Origin: Myxococcus stipitatus
GTDB taxonomy: Bacteria; Myxococcota; Myxococcia; Myxococcales; Myxococcaceae
DNA: 64,000 nucleotides
Direction of reading: 5' to 3'
Assembly: GCF_038561935.1 (NCBI RefSeq)
Contig: NZ_CP102770.1
Span: forward strand, 9,486,001-9,550,000
In this document: one piece after another, positions 34,778 through 43,518 of the stretch
Numbering within the stretch: position 1 is the stretch's first letter
How the letters are laid out: each line of letters starts with the position of its first letter
Program-made: the position numbers and the translations under genes
Notes under the pieces: generated by a model
What the model saw: the letters and a program-made list of their open reading frames with translations, nothing else
What the model was told of the DNA's origin: nothing
The model's database searches: none

Positions 34778-35947
34778 TCAGAAACCTGATGCGCGCGGTG
34801 TACCGGGGGGAGGAAAACCGTGAGTCCTTGGAACGAAGCGGACGAACTGCTGCGTCAACGCCGGGTCCATGCGCTCCAGGCGCAGGCCCATGCCCGCGGG
34901 GGCGCGGAAGGCGCCAGGGAGGCGGGGAGGATTGGACCAGACCACCGTGGCCTCGGCGGAGCAGGGTGTGCGCTGTCCGGCGAGCAACACCCGCAGGGAC
35001 AGCTTCGTGCCCTCGCGCGCCGGCGTGAGGGTGCGCACGAAGAGTCCCTCGGGGCTCGCGTCGTGGCTGAAGCCCGACAGCGTCGCGCCGCCGCCCACCG
35101 GGGAGAACTCCACCACGGTGAAGAAGGGCACGCGCTCCGCGGCGCGCAGGGGCACCCGCTCCGGCACCAGCCGCGACAGCACGCGGCCCAGGAGCTCATC
35201 CGCGCCCAGGTGACGCTTCTCCAGGAGCGGCGCGCCCGAGAGCGCCTGCGCACGCGCCAGCACCTCGGCTGACTCCTCCGCGCGCGACAGCAGCACCAGC
35301 GGCTTGCGCGGATGGACCTCGCGCAGCTTCGCGGCCAGGGCCAGCGTCTCGCGCGGGGACCGCGACACGTCCACGAGGAAGCCATCCAGCAGCGCCGCGT
35401 GCTCGCTCGCGAGCTTCTCCGCGTCCTGCGCGTCGCGGGCGTACAGGACGTGCAGCCCCTCCTGCTCCAGCGCTCCGCCCAGGAACGTGTGCAGGAAGCG
35501 TCCGCCCTCCACGAGCAGCATCCGGCGGCCCTTCGGAGGGCCCTCCTTCGAGCGCTCGCGGGCGCCTCGCACCGCCACGAGCTTCGCCTGCAGCGCCTCC
35601 AGCACCACGGGCTTGGGCAGGAAGTCGTCGGCGCCCGCGCGCCAGCAGTGCATCACCTCGTGCGGCTCTCCCGCGGAGGTGAACATGATGACGGGCACGT
35701 TGCGGCCTGCCGGGTGTGACTTCACCGCGCGGCAGACCTCGTCGCCCTGCATGCGCTCCATGCGCAGGTCCATCAGGATGAGCATGGGCGCGCGGCGCGT
35801 CAGCTCCGCCAGACACGCCTCGCCGCCCTCCAGCGTCACCGGCTCGCAACCCAGCCGCGCCAGGTGCAGCCGCACCACCTCGCGAGCCGTGCGCGAGTCA
35901 TCCACCACGAACACAGGCTCTCGCGTGGTGGAAGTGGGAGCATTCAT
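34778..35947 (-). CDS. Response regulator with REC, REC-like and PilZ domains
   Basis: 389-residue cytoplasmic signalling protein. Residues 11-130 form an intact receiver (VFVVDDSR, phosphoacceptor Asp60 in LILMDLRM, Lys in DDFLPKPV). Residues about 141-255 form a second receiver-like domain whose acidic pocket is degenerate (LLVEGGRF) although FLVDVS and LLEKRHL remain. The C-terminal 110 residues read as a PilZ-like beta-barrel (ATLSGFSHDASPEGLFVRT, EGTKLSLRVLL, EATVVWSN, PAGMGLRLERM), the type that often binds cyclic di-GMP or acts in motility. The start lies 2 bases after the Hsp70 gene stop, so the two are co-translated. The output is unknown. Confidence 0.85.
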   Translation of the reverse strand: MNAPTSTTREPVFVVDDSRTAREVVRLHLARLGCEPVTLEGGEACLAELTRRAPMLILMDLRMERMQGDEVCRAVKSHPAGRNVPVIMFTSAGEPHEVMHCWRAGADDFLPKPVVLEALQAKLVAVRGARERSKEGPPKGRRMLLVEGGRFLHTFLGGALEQEGLHVLYARDAQDAEKLASEHAALLDGFLVDVSRSPRETLALAAKLREVHPRKPLVLLSRAEESAEVLARAQALSGAPLLEKRHLGADELLGRVLSRLVPERVPLRAAERVPFFTVVEFSPVGGGATLSGFSHDASPEGLFVRTLTPAREGTKLSLRVLLAGQRTPCSAEATVVWSNPPRLPGAFRAPAGMGLRLERMDPALTQQFVRFVPRTHGFPPPGTPRASGF

Positions 35948-35949
35948 GG

Positions 35950-37776
35950 TCAGGCGCGCGGCTCCTGCTTGCCGGACAGCAGCTGCGTGAGCTGCCGGGC
36001 GATGGCGGCGCACTTCGCCGCGTCCTTGCCATCCAACGCGGTGCGGCCCCCGTCGAGCAACCGCTGCACGGTGCCCACCGCGGCCTCCGCCTCCGGACTG
36101 GGGTTCTCCTGCGCGCTCTTCTGGAGCAGCCGCGCCAGCTTCTCGCCCCGCTCCAGGAGCTTGCGGAAGGTCTCCTCCGCGCGCTTCGCGTCCACCACGC
36201 CCTGAGACTTCGCGTAGTTCGCCTGCTCCGCGCCCAGCTTCTCCGCCTCGCCGTGGGGCAGCCCAGCGCGCGCCTCCAGCCGCACCGTCTCCATGTTGCC
36301 GGTGGTCAGGTCGGTGGCCTTCACCGACAGGATGGCCTCGCCGGACAGCTCGAAGACGACCTCCAGGGGCACGTCTCCGCGCGCCGCCACGTGCAGGCTC
36401 TTGAGCACCACCTCGCCCAGCTTGTGGTTCTCGTCCTGGAACTCGCTCTCCCCCTGGTACACGGGGATGCGCGCCTCGGACTGGCCGGAGGTGCCCGGGA
36501 AGAAGATGTCGCGCGCGACGACGGGCACGCCCGTGTTCTTGCCGATGAGCCGCTTCACGCGCCCGCCCAGCACGCCCACGCCCAGGCTCTGGCTGGCCAC
36601 GTCCAGGAGCAGCGCCTGACCGGATTGACGCAAGAGCTCATCGGCCTGCACCGCCGCGCCCAGCGCCACGGCCTCGTCCGGATGCACGTCCGTGGACGGC
36701 GCGCGGCCGAAGAAGTCCGCCACCAGCCGGCGCATCATCGGCACCCGCGTCATGCCGCCCACCAGCAGCACCACGTCCACGGAGCGCGGATCCATCTTCG
36801 CCTCGCGCATCACGCCCTCGCAGGCCTCCAGGCAGCGGCGGGACAGGGGCTCCGAGAGCGTCTCGAAGAAGGAGCGCGTGAGCACCGTCTCCAGCGTGGT
36901 GGTGCGCTTGCCCGGCGAGGAGTGGTCCCCCAGGTCCGGCACGGAGATGGTGGCCTCCTCGTTCTCCGTCAGCTCGCGCTTGGCCGCCTCCGCCGCCACC
37001 TTCAAGCGGCGCAGGCTCTGCGCGTCGTGGGACACGACCTGGCGGAACTCCTCGTCCACCTGCGCCAGGAGCCACTGGACGATGCGCTGGTCGAAGTCCT
37101 CGCCGCCCAGCCTCGGGTCGCCGCCCGTGGCGCGCACCTCGAAGACGCCTGACTTCACGTCGAGGATGGACACATCGAAGGTGCCGCCGCCCAGATCGAA
37201 CACCAGCGCGTTGCCCTCGAAGCCGCGCGACAGGCCGTACGCCAGCGCCGCCGCGGTGGGCTCGTTCACCAGCCGCACCACGTCCAACCCGGCGATGGAG
37301 GCCGCCTCGCGCGTGGCCTGCCGCTGGTTGTCGTCGAAGTTGGCGGGGACGGTGATGACGCACTTGGTGACGGCGCGGCCGAAGTGCGCCTGCGCGTCGA
37401 GCGCCAGCTCTCCCAGAATCATCGCGGAGACCTGCGTGACGGGCATCACCCGCCCCGCCAGCTTCACGCGCACGTCTCCGGAGGGGCCCGCCACGAGCGG
37501 ATAGGGCACCAGCGCCTTGGCCTGCTGCACCAGCTCCGGCGTGTAGCGGCGCCCCAGGAAGCGCTTGGTCGCCCACACCACGGAGTCGGGGTGGGCCTCG
37601 GCGAGCGCCTGGGCCTGCAGGCCCACGATGCGCTCACCGCCCTTCGTCACGCCGACGATGGAGGGCGTGAGCCGGCCACCCGCACGTGCGGGGATGAGGC
37701 GCGGCCGTCCGTCTTCGACGGTGGCGATGGCGCTGTTGGTGGTACCCAGGTCGATGCCGATGACGGGGTCGTGCAT
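35950..37776 (-). CDS. Hsp70/DnaK-family chaperone
   Basis: 608-residue Hsp70. The nucleotide-binding domain is complete: VIGIDLGTTNSA (phosphate 1), VPANFDDNQRQATREAASIA, VNEPTAAALAYG, ALVFDLGGGTFDVSILD (phosphate 2), and LLVGGMTRVPMM (adenosine). The substrate-binding domain is present (DVASQSLGVGVLGG, IPVYQGES), and the helical lid is short and ends SGKQEPRA rather than the acidic tail of housekeeping DnaK. It is therefore probably a specialised paralogue, as is common in myxobacteria, not the main dnaK; no dnaJ or grpE is adjacent. The ATG at 37776 is preferred to a GTG at 37797. It is the first gene of a two-gene unit with the REC-PilZ protein. Confidence 0.9.
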   Translation of the reverse strand: MHDPVIGIDLGTTNSAIATVEDGRPRLIPARAGGRLTPSIVGVTKGGERIVGLQAQALAEAHPDSVVWATKRFLGRRYTPELVQQAKALVPYPLVAGPSGDVRVKLAGRVMPVTQVSAMILGELALDAQAHFGRAVTKCVITVPANFDDNQRQATREAASIAGLDVVRLVNEPTAAALAYGLSRGFEGNALVFDLGGGTFDVSILDVKSGVFEVRATGGDPRLGGEDFDQRIVQWLLAQVDEEFRQVVSHDAQSLRRLKVAAEAAKRELTENEEATISVPDLGDHSSPGKRTTTLETVLTRSFFETLSEPLSRRCLEACEGVMREAKMDPRSVDVVLLVGGMTRVPMMRRLVADFFGRAPSTDVHPDEAVALGAAVQADELLRQSGQALLLDVASQSLGVGVLGGRVKRLIGKNTGVPVVARDIFFPGTSGQSEARIPVYQGESEFQDENHKLGEVVLKSLHVAARGDVPLEVVFELSGEAILSVKATDLTTGNMETVRLEARAGLPHGEAEKLGAEQANYAKSQGVVDAKRAEETFRKLLERGEKLARLLQKSAQENPSPEAEAAVGTVQRLLDGGRTALDGKDAAKCAAIARQLTQLLSGKQEPRA

Positions 37777-37934
37777 GAGGGGCTGTCGGGACCCCACGGT
37801 ACGGGTCTTGACGCCTCCTCGCCAAGCCCCCTCGCGTTGGAGCTGACCGCCGCTCGATGCTTCCTCGGCCGCTCCGTCCAGGACCCCACGGGGGTGGACG
37901 GGCCAGGGGCACCATGCTAAGGGCGCGCACCGTC

Positions 37935-38480
37935 ATGGTGAACGTCTCCATCGCCCGCCGCTACGCCCGCGCCCTCCTCGATGTCTCCTCGGAGGCGGGC
38001 CGCATCGACGCCGTCGCCGAGCAGCTGTCCGCCTTCGCCGACATCGTCGCGAAGAACCCGGAGCTGGCGGACGTCCTCCACAACCCCGCCTACTCGCGCT
38101 CCCAGCGCGCCCAGGTCGTGGAAGGGGTGATGAAGCTCGTCCCCCAGATGGAGGCCGTGCTGGCCAACACCCTGCGCCTGCTGGTGGACCGCAACCGCCT
38201 GTCCTACGTGCCGGATATCGCCCGCGTCTTCCGCGACATGGCGGATGCCCGCGCCGGACGCGTCCGCGGCAGCGTCACCTCCGCCGCCACCCTGTCGGCC
38301 GACTCCCTGGCCCAGCTCAAGCAGACGCTCCAGAAGATGACCCAGCGCGAGGTCATCCTCGAGACGCGCGTGGACTCCAGCCTGCTCGGCGGCGTCTCCG
38401 CCCAGGTCGGCAGCATCCTCTACGACGGCAGCCTCCGCACCCAGCTGGAAGGCATGCGCCGCGAGCTGAAGCAGCACTAG
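37935..38480 (+). CDS. atpH: F1Fo ATP synthase delta subunit
   Basis: Peripheral-stalk subunit linking F1 to subunit b. 181 residues, normal for the family. N-terminal SIARRYARALLDVSSEAGRI, then LADVLHNPAYSRSQRAQVVE, LLVDRNRLSYVPDIARVFRD, and the C-terminal VILETRVDSSLLGGVSAQVG with YDGSLRTQLEGMRREL, all strongly typical. The ATG at 37935 was chosen to match the usual N-terminus; an in-frame ATG at 37914 has AGGGGC upstream and is a real alternative. The next atp gene is not adjacent: a kinase-like gene lies between atpH and atpA. Confidence 0.95.
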   Translation: MVNVSIARRYARALLDVSSEAGRIDAVAEQLSAFADIVAKNPELADVLHNPAYSRSQRAQVVEGVMKLVPQMEAVLANTLRLLVDRNRLSYVPDIARVFRDMADARAGRVRGSVTSAATLSADSLAQLKQTLQKMTQREVILETRVDSSLLGGVSAQVGSILYDGSLRTQLEGMRRELKQH

Positions 38481-38625
38481 GAGTAGGGCCGCCGTACGGC
38501 AGCCAACGCTCCAGGTCGTCCAGTCACCCCGCAGTCCGGGGCAAACCGGTATTTCCCGTGGCCCTGGGACAGAGGTATACTCCGGGGAACGCGGGGTAAC
38601 ACCCGGTTTTCTGGACGACCTCAAC

Positions 38626-40101
38626 ATGCCGCAGTCCCTGCTTCACCCCCTTCCCGGTGGCCCCGTGTTCGCCGTGGCACCCGAGGAGGCCTGGCCATTC
38701 CTGGGCGCGGTGCTCAACGCGACAGGTTGTGGCATCGCCCTGTTGGACAGGGAACTGCGGCCCGTGTGGGTGAATGGTGCGCTGGCGTCCCTGTCGTGCA
38801 TGGAGGCGCGCACGTACCTGGGCCGGCCCCTGGTGGACGTCTGGCCCAAGCTCGCCGTGTCGCTCGCGCCGCTGCTCGCGCGGGCCCTCTCTGGAGAGCA
38901 CGTGGTGGAGGCCCCGCTGACGGGCGCGATGTCACCCGCGAGTGGTGAGCGGCACCTGCGCGTGGGGCTGTCCCCCGCGCATCAGGCCGGCGTGCCAGTG
39001 GGCGTGGTGCTGTGGATGCGGGACGACACGGAGCGCTCGCAGGCGGAGGAGCGGGTCCGCGAGCGCGAGTCCCACATGCGCGGCGTCGCCGACGTGGCCT
39101 GTGACGGGTACTTCCTGCACGAGAACGGCACGGTGCTGGACGCCAACCGGGGCATCGCGCAGCTGTTGGGATACGACGTCCCCCGGGAGTTGATCGGCCA
39201 CCACATCATCGAGTTCGTCGCCCCCGAATACCGGCCCGCGGTGATGTCCGCGGTAACACGAGGCGTGGAGACGCCGTACGAGGTGCTGTGCGTGCGGCGC
39301 GACGGGCGCCGCGTCCCGCTGGAGGTCCTGGGGCGCAACGTCACCTGGGAGGGCCGGCAGGTGCGGCTGGCGGCCGTCTGGGACATCAGCGGTCGCAAGG
39401 CGGCGGAGGAGCGCGCGGAGCGCACCGAGCACTTCCGGGAGCAGCTGTTGGGCGTGGTGGGCAATGACCTGCGCACGCCGCTGCAGACCATCCAGATGGG
39501 CACCGGCGCCCTGCAGCGGCTGGGCGGCATGGAGGAGCCCCAGCAGCGGCTGGTGGGCCACATGGCGCAGGCGGCCCGGCGCATGGAGCGGATGATCCAC
39601 GAGCTGCTGGACTTCACCCGGGCAAGGCTCGCCGGCGGGCTGCCGGTGCACCCGGAGCCGCTCCTGCTGGACCGGCTGGTGGAGCGGGTGATGGAGGAGC
39701 GGCGGCAGCAGCACCCGGGCCGCACGCTGCTGATGGAGACGCAGGGAGACCTGCGCGGGCACTGGGACCCGGCGCGCCTGTCGCAGCTGGCGGACACCCT
39801 GCTAGGCAGCGTGCTCCAGCACAGCCCGGACACCACGCCCGTGTGGCTGCGGCTGGTGGGCTCGGTGGGGGGCGTGACGCTCGCCATCCGCAATGACTCG
39901 CTGACGGTGCCCTCCGAGGACCACGCCACCCTCTTCGAGCCCTTCCGCCGAGGCCGTCCCGCCAGCGCGGATGGGCTGGGCCTGGGCCTCTACATCGCCC
40001 GGCAGGTGGCCCTGGCCCACGGAGGCCGGCTCACCCTGGAGTCCTTCCAGGGCGGAACGCGCTTCGTCGTCTGGCTGCCCCGCGAGCCGCCCGTCCGCTA
40101 G
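38626..40101 (+). CDS. PAS histidine kinase homologue lacking the phosphoacceptor histidine
   Basis: 491-residue protein with two PAS modules (about 22-135 and 147-262), a HisKA-like region and HATPase_c. The H-box reads LLGVVGNDLRTPLQT: the phosphoacceptor His is Asn280 (codon AAT at 39463-39465). The N-box is also lost (LADTLLGSVLQHSP, where related kinases have NLLSNAL). The C-terminal G-box GLGLGLYIARQVALAHGG survives. The HisKA helix TRARLAGGLPVH shows kinship with the kinases at 1-1590 and 1876-3609. The frame is intact and codon use normal, so this looks like a maintained pseudokinase, perhaps a PAS-controlled scaffold, and not a decaying gene. It sits between atpH and atpA on the same strand. 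Confidence 0.85.
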   Translation: MPQSLLHPLPGGPVFAVAPEEAWPFLGAVLNATGCGIALLDRELRPVWVNGALASLSCMEARTYLGRPLVDVWPKLAVSLAPLLARALSGEHVVEAPLTGAMSPASGERHLRVGLSPAHQAGVPVGVVLWMRDDTERSQAEERVRERESHMRGVADVACDGYFLHENGTVLDANRGIAQLLGYDVPRELIGHHIIEFVAPEYRPAVMSAVTRGVETPYEVLCVRRDGRRVPLEVLGRNVTWEGRQVRLAAVWDISGRKAAEERAERTEHFREQLLGVVGNDLRTPLQTIQMGTGALQRLGGMEEPQQRLVGHMAQAARRMERMIHELLDFTRARLAGGLPVHPEPLLLDRLVERVMEERRQQHPGRTLLMETQGDLRGHWDPARLSQLADTLLGSVLQHSPDTTPVWLRLVGSVGGVTLAIRNDSLTVPSEDHATLFEPFRRGRPASADGLGLGLYIARQVALAHGGRLTLESFQGGTRFVVWLPREPPVR

Positions 40102-40298
40102 AGGCGGAAAGCGGCCCTGGAAGTCCCGTGCGCCACGTATGGGAGGGCCGCGACTTACCGGGTTGATAATGCCCCGAGAGCCCTGAATGTCGTGCGCATT
40201 GCAGCGGGTGGGGGTGCGTGGTAAGGGGCCCCGACTTCTAGCTTTCGGCGGACCCGAACCGACCTGGCCCGCCCCCTGTTCGAGGACGCAAAACGCCC

Positions 40299-41846
40299 AT
40301 GGAAATCCGCGCCGACGAGATCAGCAGAATCATCCGGGAGCAGATCAAGGACTACGGCAAGAAGGTCACCGTCGCGGAGACGGGCACCGTGCTGTCCGTC
40401 GGCGACGGTATCGCGCGCATCTACGGCCTGGAGGGCGTGCTGGCCGGTGAGCTGGTGGAGTTCGCCAACGGGGTGAAGGGCCTGGTGCTCAACCTCGAGG
40501 AGGACAACGTCGGCGTCGCCATCATGGGTGACTTCCAGAGCATCCGCGAGGGTGACACGGTCAAGCGCACCCAGCAGATCGCCTCCGTGCCGGTGGGCAA
40601 GGGCCTCTTGGGCCGCGTGGTGGACCCGCTCGGTCTGCCCCTGGACGGCAAGGGCCCCATCGAGGCCACCGAGACGCGCCGCCTCGAGGTGAAGGCGCCC
40701 GGCATCGTGAAGCGCAAGAGCGTGCACGAGCCGCTGCAGACGGGCATCAAGGCGCTGGACGCGCTGGTGCCGGTGGGTCGTGGTCAGCGCGAGCTCATCA
40801 TCGGTGACCGCCAGACGGGCAAGACGGCCGTCGCCATCGACACCATCATCAACCAGAAGGGCCTGAACGTTTACTGCATCTACGTGGCCATCGGCCAGAA
40901 GCAGTCGACGGTCGCGCAGGTGGTGGAGAAGCTCAACCGCTTCGGCGCCATGGAGTACACCACGGTGGTGGCGGCCAACGCCTCCGACCCGGCCCCCATG
41001 CAGTTCTTCGCGCCGTACGCCGGCGTGGCCATGGGCGAGTACTTCCGCGACAACAAGATGCACGCCCTCATCATCTACGACGACCTGTCCAAGCAGGCCG
41101 TGGCGTACCGCCAGCTGTCGCTGCTGCTGCGCCGCCCGCCGGGTCGTGAGGCGTACCCCGGCGACGTGTTCTACGTGCACAGCCGCCTGCTGGAGCGCGC
41201 CGCCAAGCTGTCCGACGAGGAGGGCGCGGGCTCCCTCACGGCGCTGCCCATCATCGAGACGCAGGCCGGCGACGTGTCCGCCTACATCCCGACGAACGTC
41301 ATCTCCATCACCGACGGGCAGATCTTCCTCGAGACGGACCTGTTCTTCTCCGGCGTCCGCCCGGCCATCAACGTCGGTCTGTCCGTGTCCCGCGTCGGTT
41401 CCGCCGCGCAGATCAAGGCCATGAAGCAGGTGGCTGGCACGATGAAGCTGGACCTCGCGCAGTACCGCGAGCTCGCGGCCTTCGCGCAGTTCGGCTCGGA
41501 CCTGGACAAGGCCACGCAGGAGACGCTGGCCCGCGGCGCGCGCATGGTGGAGCTGCTCAAGCAGGGCCAGTACGAGCCGCTGCCCGTCGAGCGTCAGGTC
41601 ATGCAGATCTACGCCGCCACCAACCGCGACGACGCGAAGAAGCGCGGCTGGGTGCGCGACATCCCCGTCTCCGACGTGGTGCGCTGGATGCGTGAGTTCC
41701 TGGAGTTCGCGGACGGCAAGCACCCGAACGTCGCGAAGGACATCGCCACCAAGCGCGAGCTCACCAACGACATCAAGGCCGCGCTGAACAAGGCCATCAC
41801 GGAGTTCAACGAGGTCTTCCAGCCCACCCCGGGCGCGAAGGTCTAG
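40299..41846 (+). CDS. atpA: F1Fo ATP synthase alpha subunit
   Basis: 515-residue alpha subunit of F1. It starts MEIRADEISRIIREQIKDYG; Walker A is GDRQTGKT near residue 170; other hallmarks are VGDGIARIYGLEG, LGRVVDPLGLPLDG, MEYTTVVAANASDPAPMQF, ALIIYDDLSKQAVAYRQLSL and the signature PAINVGLSVSRVGSAAQ. Non-catalytic nucleotide-binding subunit that alternates with beta in the F1 hexamer. The length and all motifs are normal. atpG, atpD and atpC do not follow: a terminator and a minus-strand hydrolase come next, so the F1 genes are split in this genome. The kinase-like gene upstream ends 197 bp before the start. Confidence 0.98.
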   Translation: MEIRADEISRIIREQIKDYGKKVTVAETGTVLSVGDGIARIYGLEGVLAGELVEFANGVKGLVLNLEEDNVGVAIMGDFQSIREGDTVKRTQQIASVPVGKGLLGRVVDPLGLPLDGKGPIEATETRRLEVKAPGIVKRKSVHEPLQTGIKALDALVPVGRGQRELIIGDRQTGKTAVAIDTIINQKGLNVYCIYVAIGQKQSTVAQVVEKLNRFGAMEYTTVVAANASDPAPMQFFAPYAGVAMGEYFRDNKMHALIIYDDLSKQAVAYRQLSLLLRRPPGREAYPGDVFYVHSRLLERAAKLSDEEGAGSLTALPIIETQAGDVSAYIPTNVISITDGQIFLETDLFFSGVRPAINVGLSVSRVGSAAQIKAMKQVAGTMKLDLAQYRELAAFAQFGSDLDKATQETLARGARMVELLKQGQYEPLPVERQVMQIYAATNRDDAKKRGWVRDIPVSDVVRWMREFLEFADGKHPNVAKDIATKRELTNDIKAALNKAITEFNEVFQPTPGAKV

Positions 41847-41877
41847 CGCCTCCGGCCGAAAGGCCCGCTGGTCACCG

Positions 41878-41909
41878 AGCCCCGCTCTCCCTCACCGGGA
41901 GGCGGGGCT
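41878..41909 (+). terminator. Rho-independent-type terminator after atpA
   Basis: Stem AGCCCCGC / GCGGGGCT continued by CTCCC / GGGAG with one bulged T, loop TCACC, followed by TCGTGTTT. It lies 31 bp after the atpA stop, between convergent genes. Confidence 0.75.
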
Positions 41910-41996
41910 TCGTGTTTCTGGCGAGCACCGGGCACGGGGCGGAGCGCGACGTGCCTCCACGTCAACGCCCCGCTCGCGCGGCCCAGCGGGAAAGGC

Positions 41997-42845
41997 TCAG
42001 CGCAGGCGCGGCAGGAGCGCGCGCAGGCTGCGGTCCGCGCCGCCCCGGGCGCCGAGGGCCTCGATGGCCTTCAGCTCGTAGGGCAGCACGTTGTCGCGGG
42101 ACACCAGCTGCACGTGCGCGCCCAGCGCGGCCGGCAGCGCCAGGTCCAGCTCGTAGATGTCGCCGGCCACCAGCGTCTCCTCGGGCTTCGTGCCCGTGGA
42201 ATCCCAGACGCGCTTGAGGGCCTCGAAGTAGCGGCCGCGGCGCAGGTAGATGGGCCGGCGCAACACGCCATCCAGTTGCTGCTGTTCCGGCACCGCGTCG
42301 AAGCGCGCGTCGGACACGTCCGGCGGGTCCAGGAGGAACTTGCGCGCGTCGCCGGAGACCTTCAGCCGCTCACGGCCCTTGGGCGCCAGCGTGTCGAGCT
42401 TCTTCTCCACCAGCTCCGTGTGCGCGTTGGTGACGACCGTCACGGGCATGCCCGTGGCCAGCAGCGCCTCCAGCACTTCCTTCGCCTCCGGCTTGAAGGC
42501 CGTGGCGGAGTGCACATACGAGTCGCGATACAGCTTCTGCACCGCTTCCGAGCGCGTCGCGTCGTCGGTGCCCACCGCCAGCCGCTGGAAGATGCGGTGC
42601 GCCGCGGTGGTGGCCGTCAGGTACGGGTCCGCGGTGGCGGGCGCCACCACCTTGCCGCCCAGGTTCCACCCCAGCAGGTCAGCCCCCGCGCGCAGCGCCG
42701 CGACTTCCTCGTCCCACGCCTGCTCCACGCCCTGCCCCAGCGCACGGGCGAGTCCGTCACGGAAGTGTGTCAGGAAGGGCGCGCTCTCCGTCGCCACGTC
42801 CGTGAAGGTCCCGTCGAAGTCCAGCACCACACAAGCAATTGCCAT
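41997..42845 (-). CDS. HAD-superfamily hydrolase
   Basis: 282-residue phosphatase-type protein. HAD motif I is VVLDFDGTFTD at residues 6-16 (nucleophile first Asp), motif II PVTVVTNAH, and motif IV ETLVAGDIYELDLALP with the Asp pair. The middle cap (about 30-130) is helical. Substrate unknown. The ATG at 42845 starts right at motif I, as in most family members; the frame is open to 43442 but the added residues are Pro/Ala-rich and non-coding in character. Monocistronic and convergent with atpA. Confidence 0.85.
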   Translation of the reverse strand: MAIACVVLDFDGTFTDVATESAPFLTHFRDGLARALGQGVEQAWDEEVAALRAGADLLGWNLGGKVVAPATADPYLTATTAAHRIFQRLAVGTDDATRSEAVQKLYRDSYVHSATAFKPEAKEVLEALLATGMPVTVVTNAHTELVEKKLDTLAPKGRERLKVSGDARKFLLDPPDVSDARFDAVPEQQQLDGVLRRPIYLRRGRYFEALKRVWDSTGTKPEETLVAGDIYELDLALPAALGAHVQLVSRDNVLPYELKAIEALGARGGADRSLRALLPRLR

Positions 42846-43018
42846 CAGCCCACCGACTCCCGAAGTTGGAAAAGGGGACGGATGACGCCCCGCCCGCGCC
42901 CGCGAATCAAGCCCGCGTCCACATTTCCGGCCTGTAAACTTGGGCCTTTCCTGTAAATCAGGTGGGCAGGCAGGCACCTTGAGGCCTACAGCAGGTGCGT
43001 CGGTAGCATTCCACGGGC

Positions 43019-43414
43019 ATGGAAGCGACGCGGCGAAACGAGGCGGCGCTGAGGCACCGGGCGTGGTTGCCCTGGGGCCTGCTCGCCGGAGCGTGTGTGC
43101 TGGGCGCCACGGGGGCCTGGGCGGGCTCCCGCTCCATGTCCGCGCTGGCCGAACGGCGGACCCAGTTGGAGCGAGAAGCCGCCGAGTCCGAGGCCCGCGT
43201 GGCGGAGCTCCAGGCGCTGCGCGAGGCCATGGCCCGCCGGCTGAAGGTGCTGGAGCAGCAGCACCAGGCGGCTCGGGCGGATGCGACGGCGGCCGCGGCG
43301 GCCTGCGCGCTGGCCCCCGCCCCCCTCCCGCCCACCCCGGCAGGCCCCGCGCGCCCGGAGCCGCGCCGTGCGGGCAAGGCCTCCGCGAAGGGCCAGAAGG
43401 GCCCTCGCCGCTGA
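43019..43414 (+). CDS. Small membrane-anchored coiled-coil protein
   Basis: 131-residue protein of unknown function. Residues about 15-35 (AWLPWGLLAGACVLGATGAW) form one membrane helix. Residues 40-85 form a heptad-rich coiled coil (LAERRTQLEREAAESEARVA, then LQALREAMARRLKVLEQQHQ). The tail is Ala/Pro-rich and ends in a basic cluster (RRAGKASAKGQKGPRR). A short cytoplasmic N-terminus and periplasmic coiled coil are likely. The family was not recognised. A perfect 10-bp hairpin spans its stop codon, and a tandem pair of exported proteins follows. Confidence 0.6.
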   Translation: MEATRRNEAALRHRAWLPWGLLAGACVLGATGAWAGSRSMSALAERRTQLEREAAESEARVAELQALREAMARRLKVLEQQHQAARADATAAAAACALAPAPLPPTPAGPARPEPRRAGKASAKGQKGPRR

Positions 43415-43432
43415 ACGCCCCCCGAGGGCCCT
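43398..43432 (+). terminator. Hairpin spanning the stop of the coiled-coil protein gene
   Basis: Perfect 10-bp stem AGGGCCCTCG / CGAGGGCCCT around a 15-base loop that contains the TGA stop. No U-tract. It could terminate transcription before the next gene. Confidence 0.4.
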
Positions 43433-43518
43433 CCGCGTCCACCGGTGTTGAATAAAGTCACGGGCAGGCCGTCCTGGTTCGTGTCGCCCCACCCCGGCCA
43501 CCGCCCGAGGAGCCCACC

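Noticed and set aside
42846..43442. 200-residue N-terminal extension of the HAD hydrolase
   Set aside because: The extension is Pro/Ala/Gly-rich, overlaps the divergent gene at 43019 and precedes HAD motif I, which sits at the true N-terminus.
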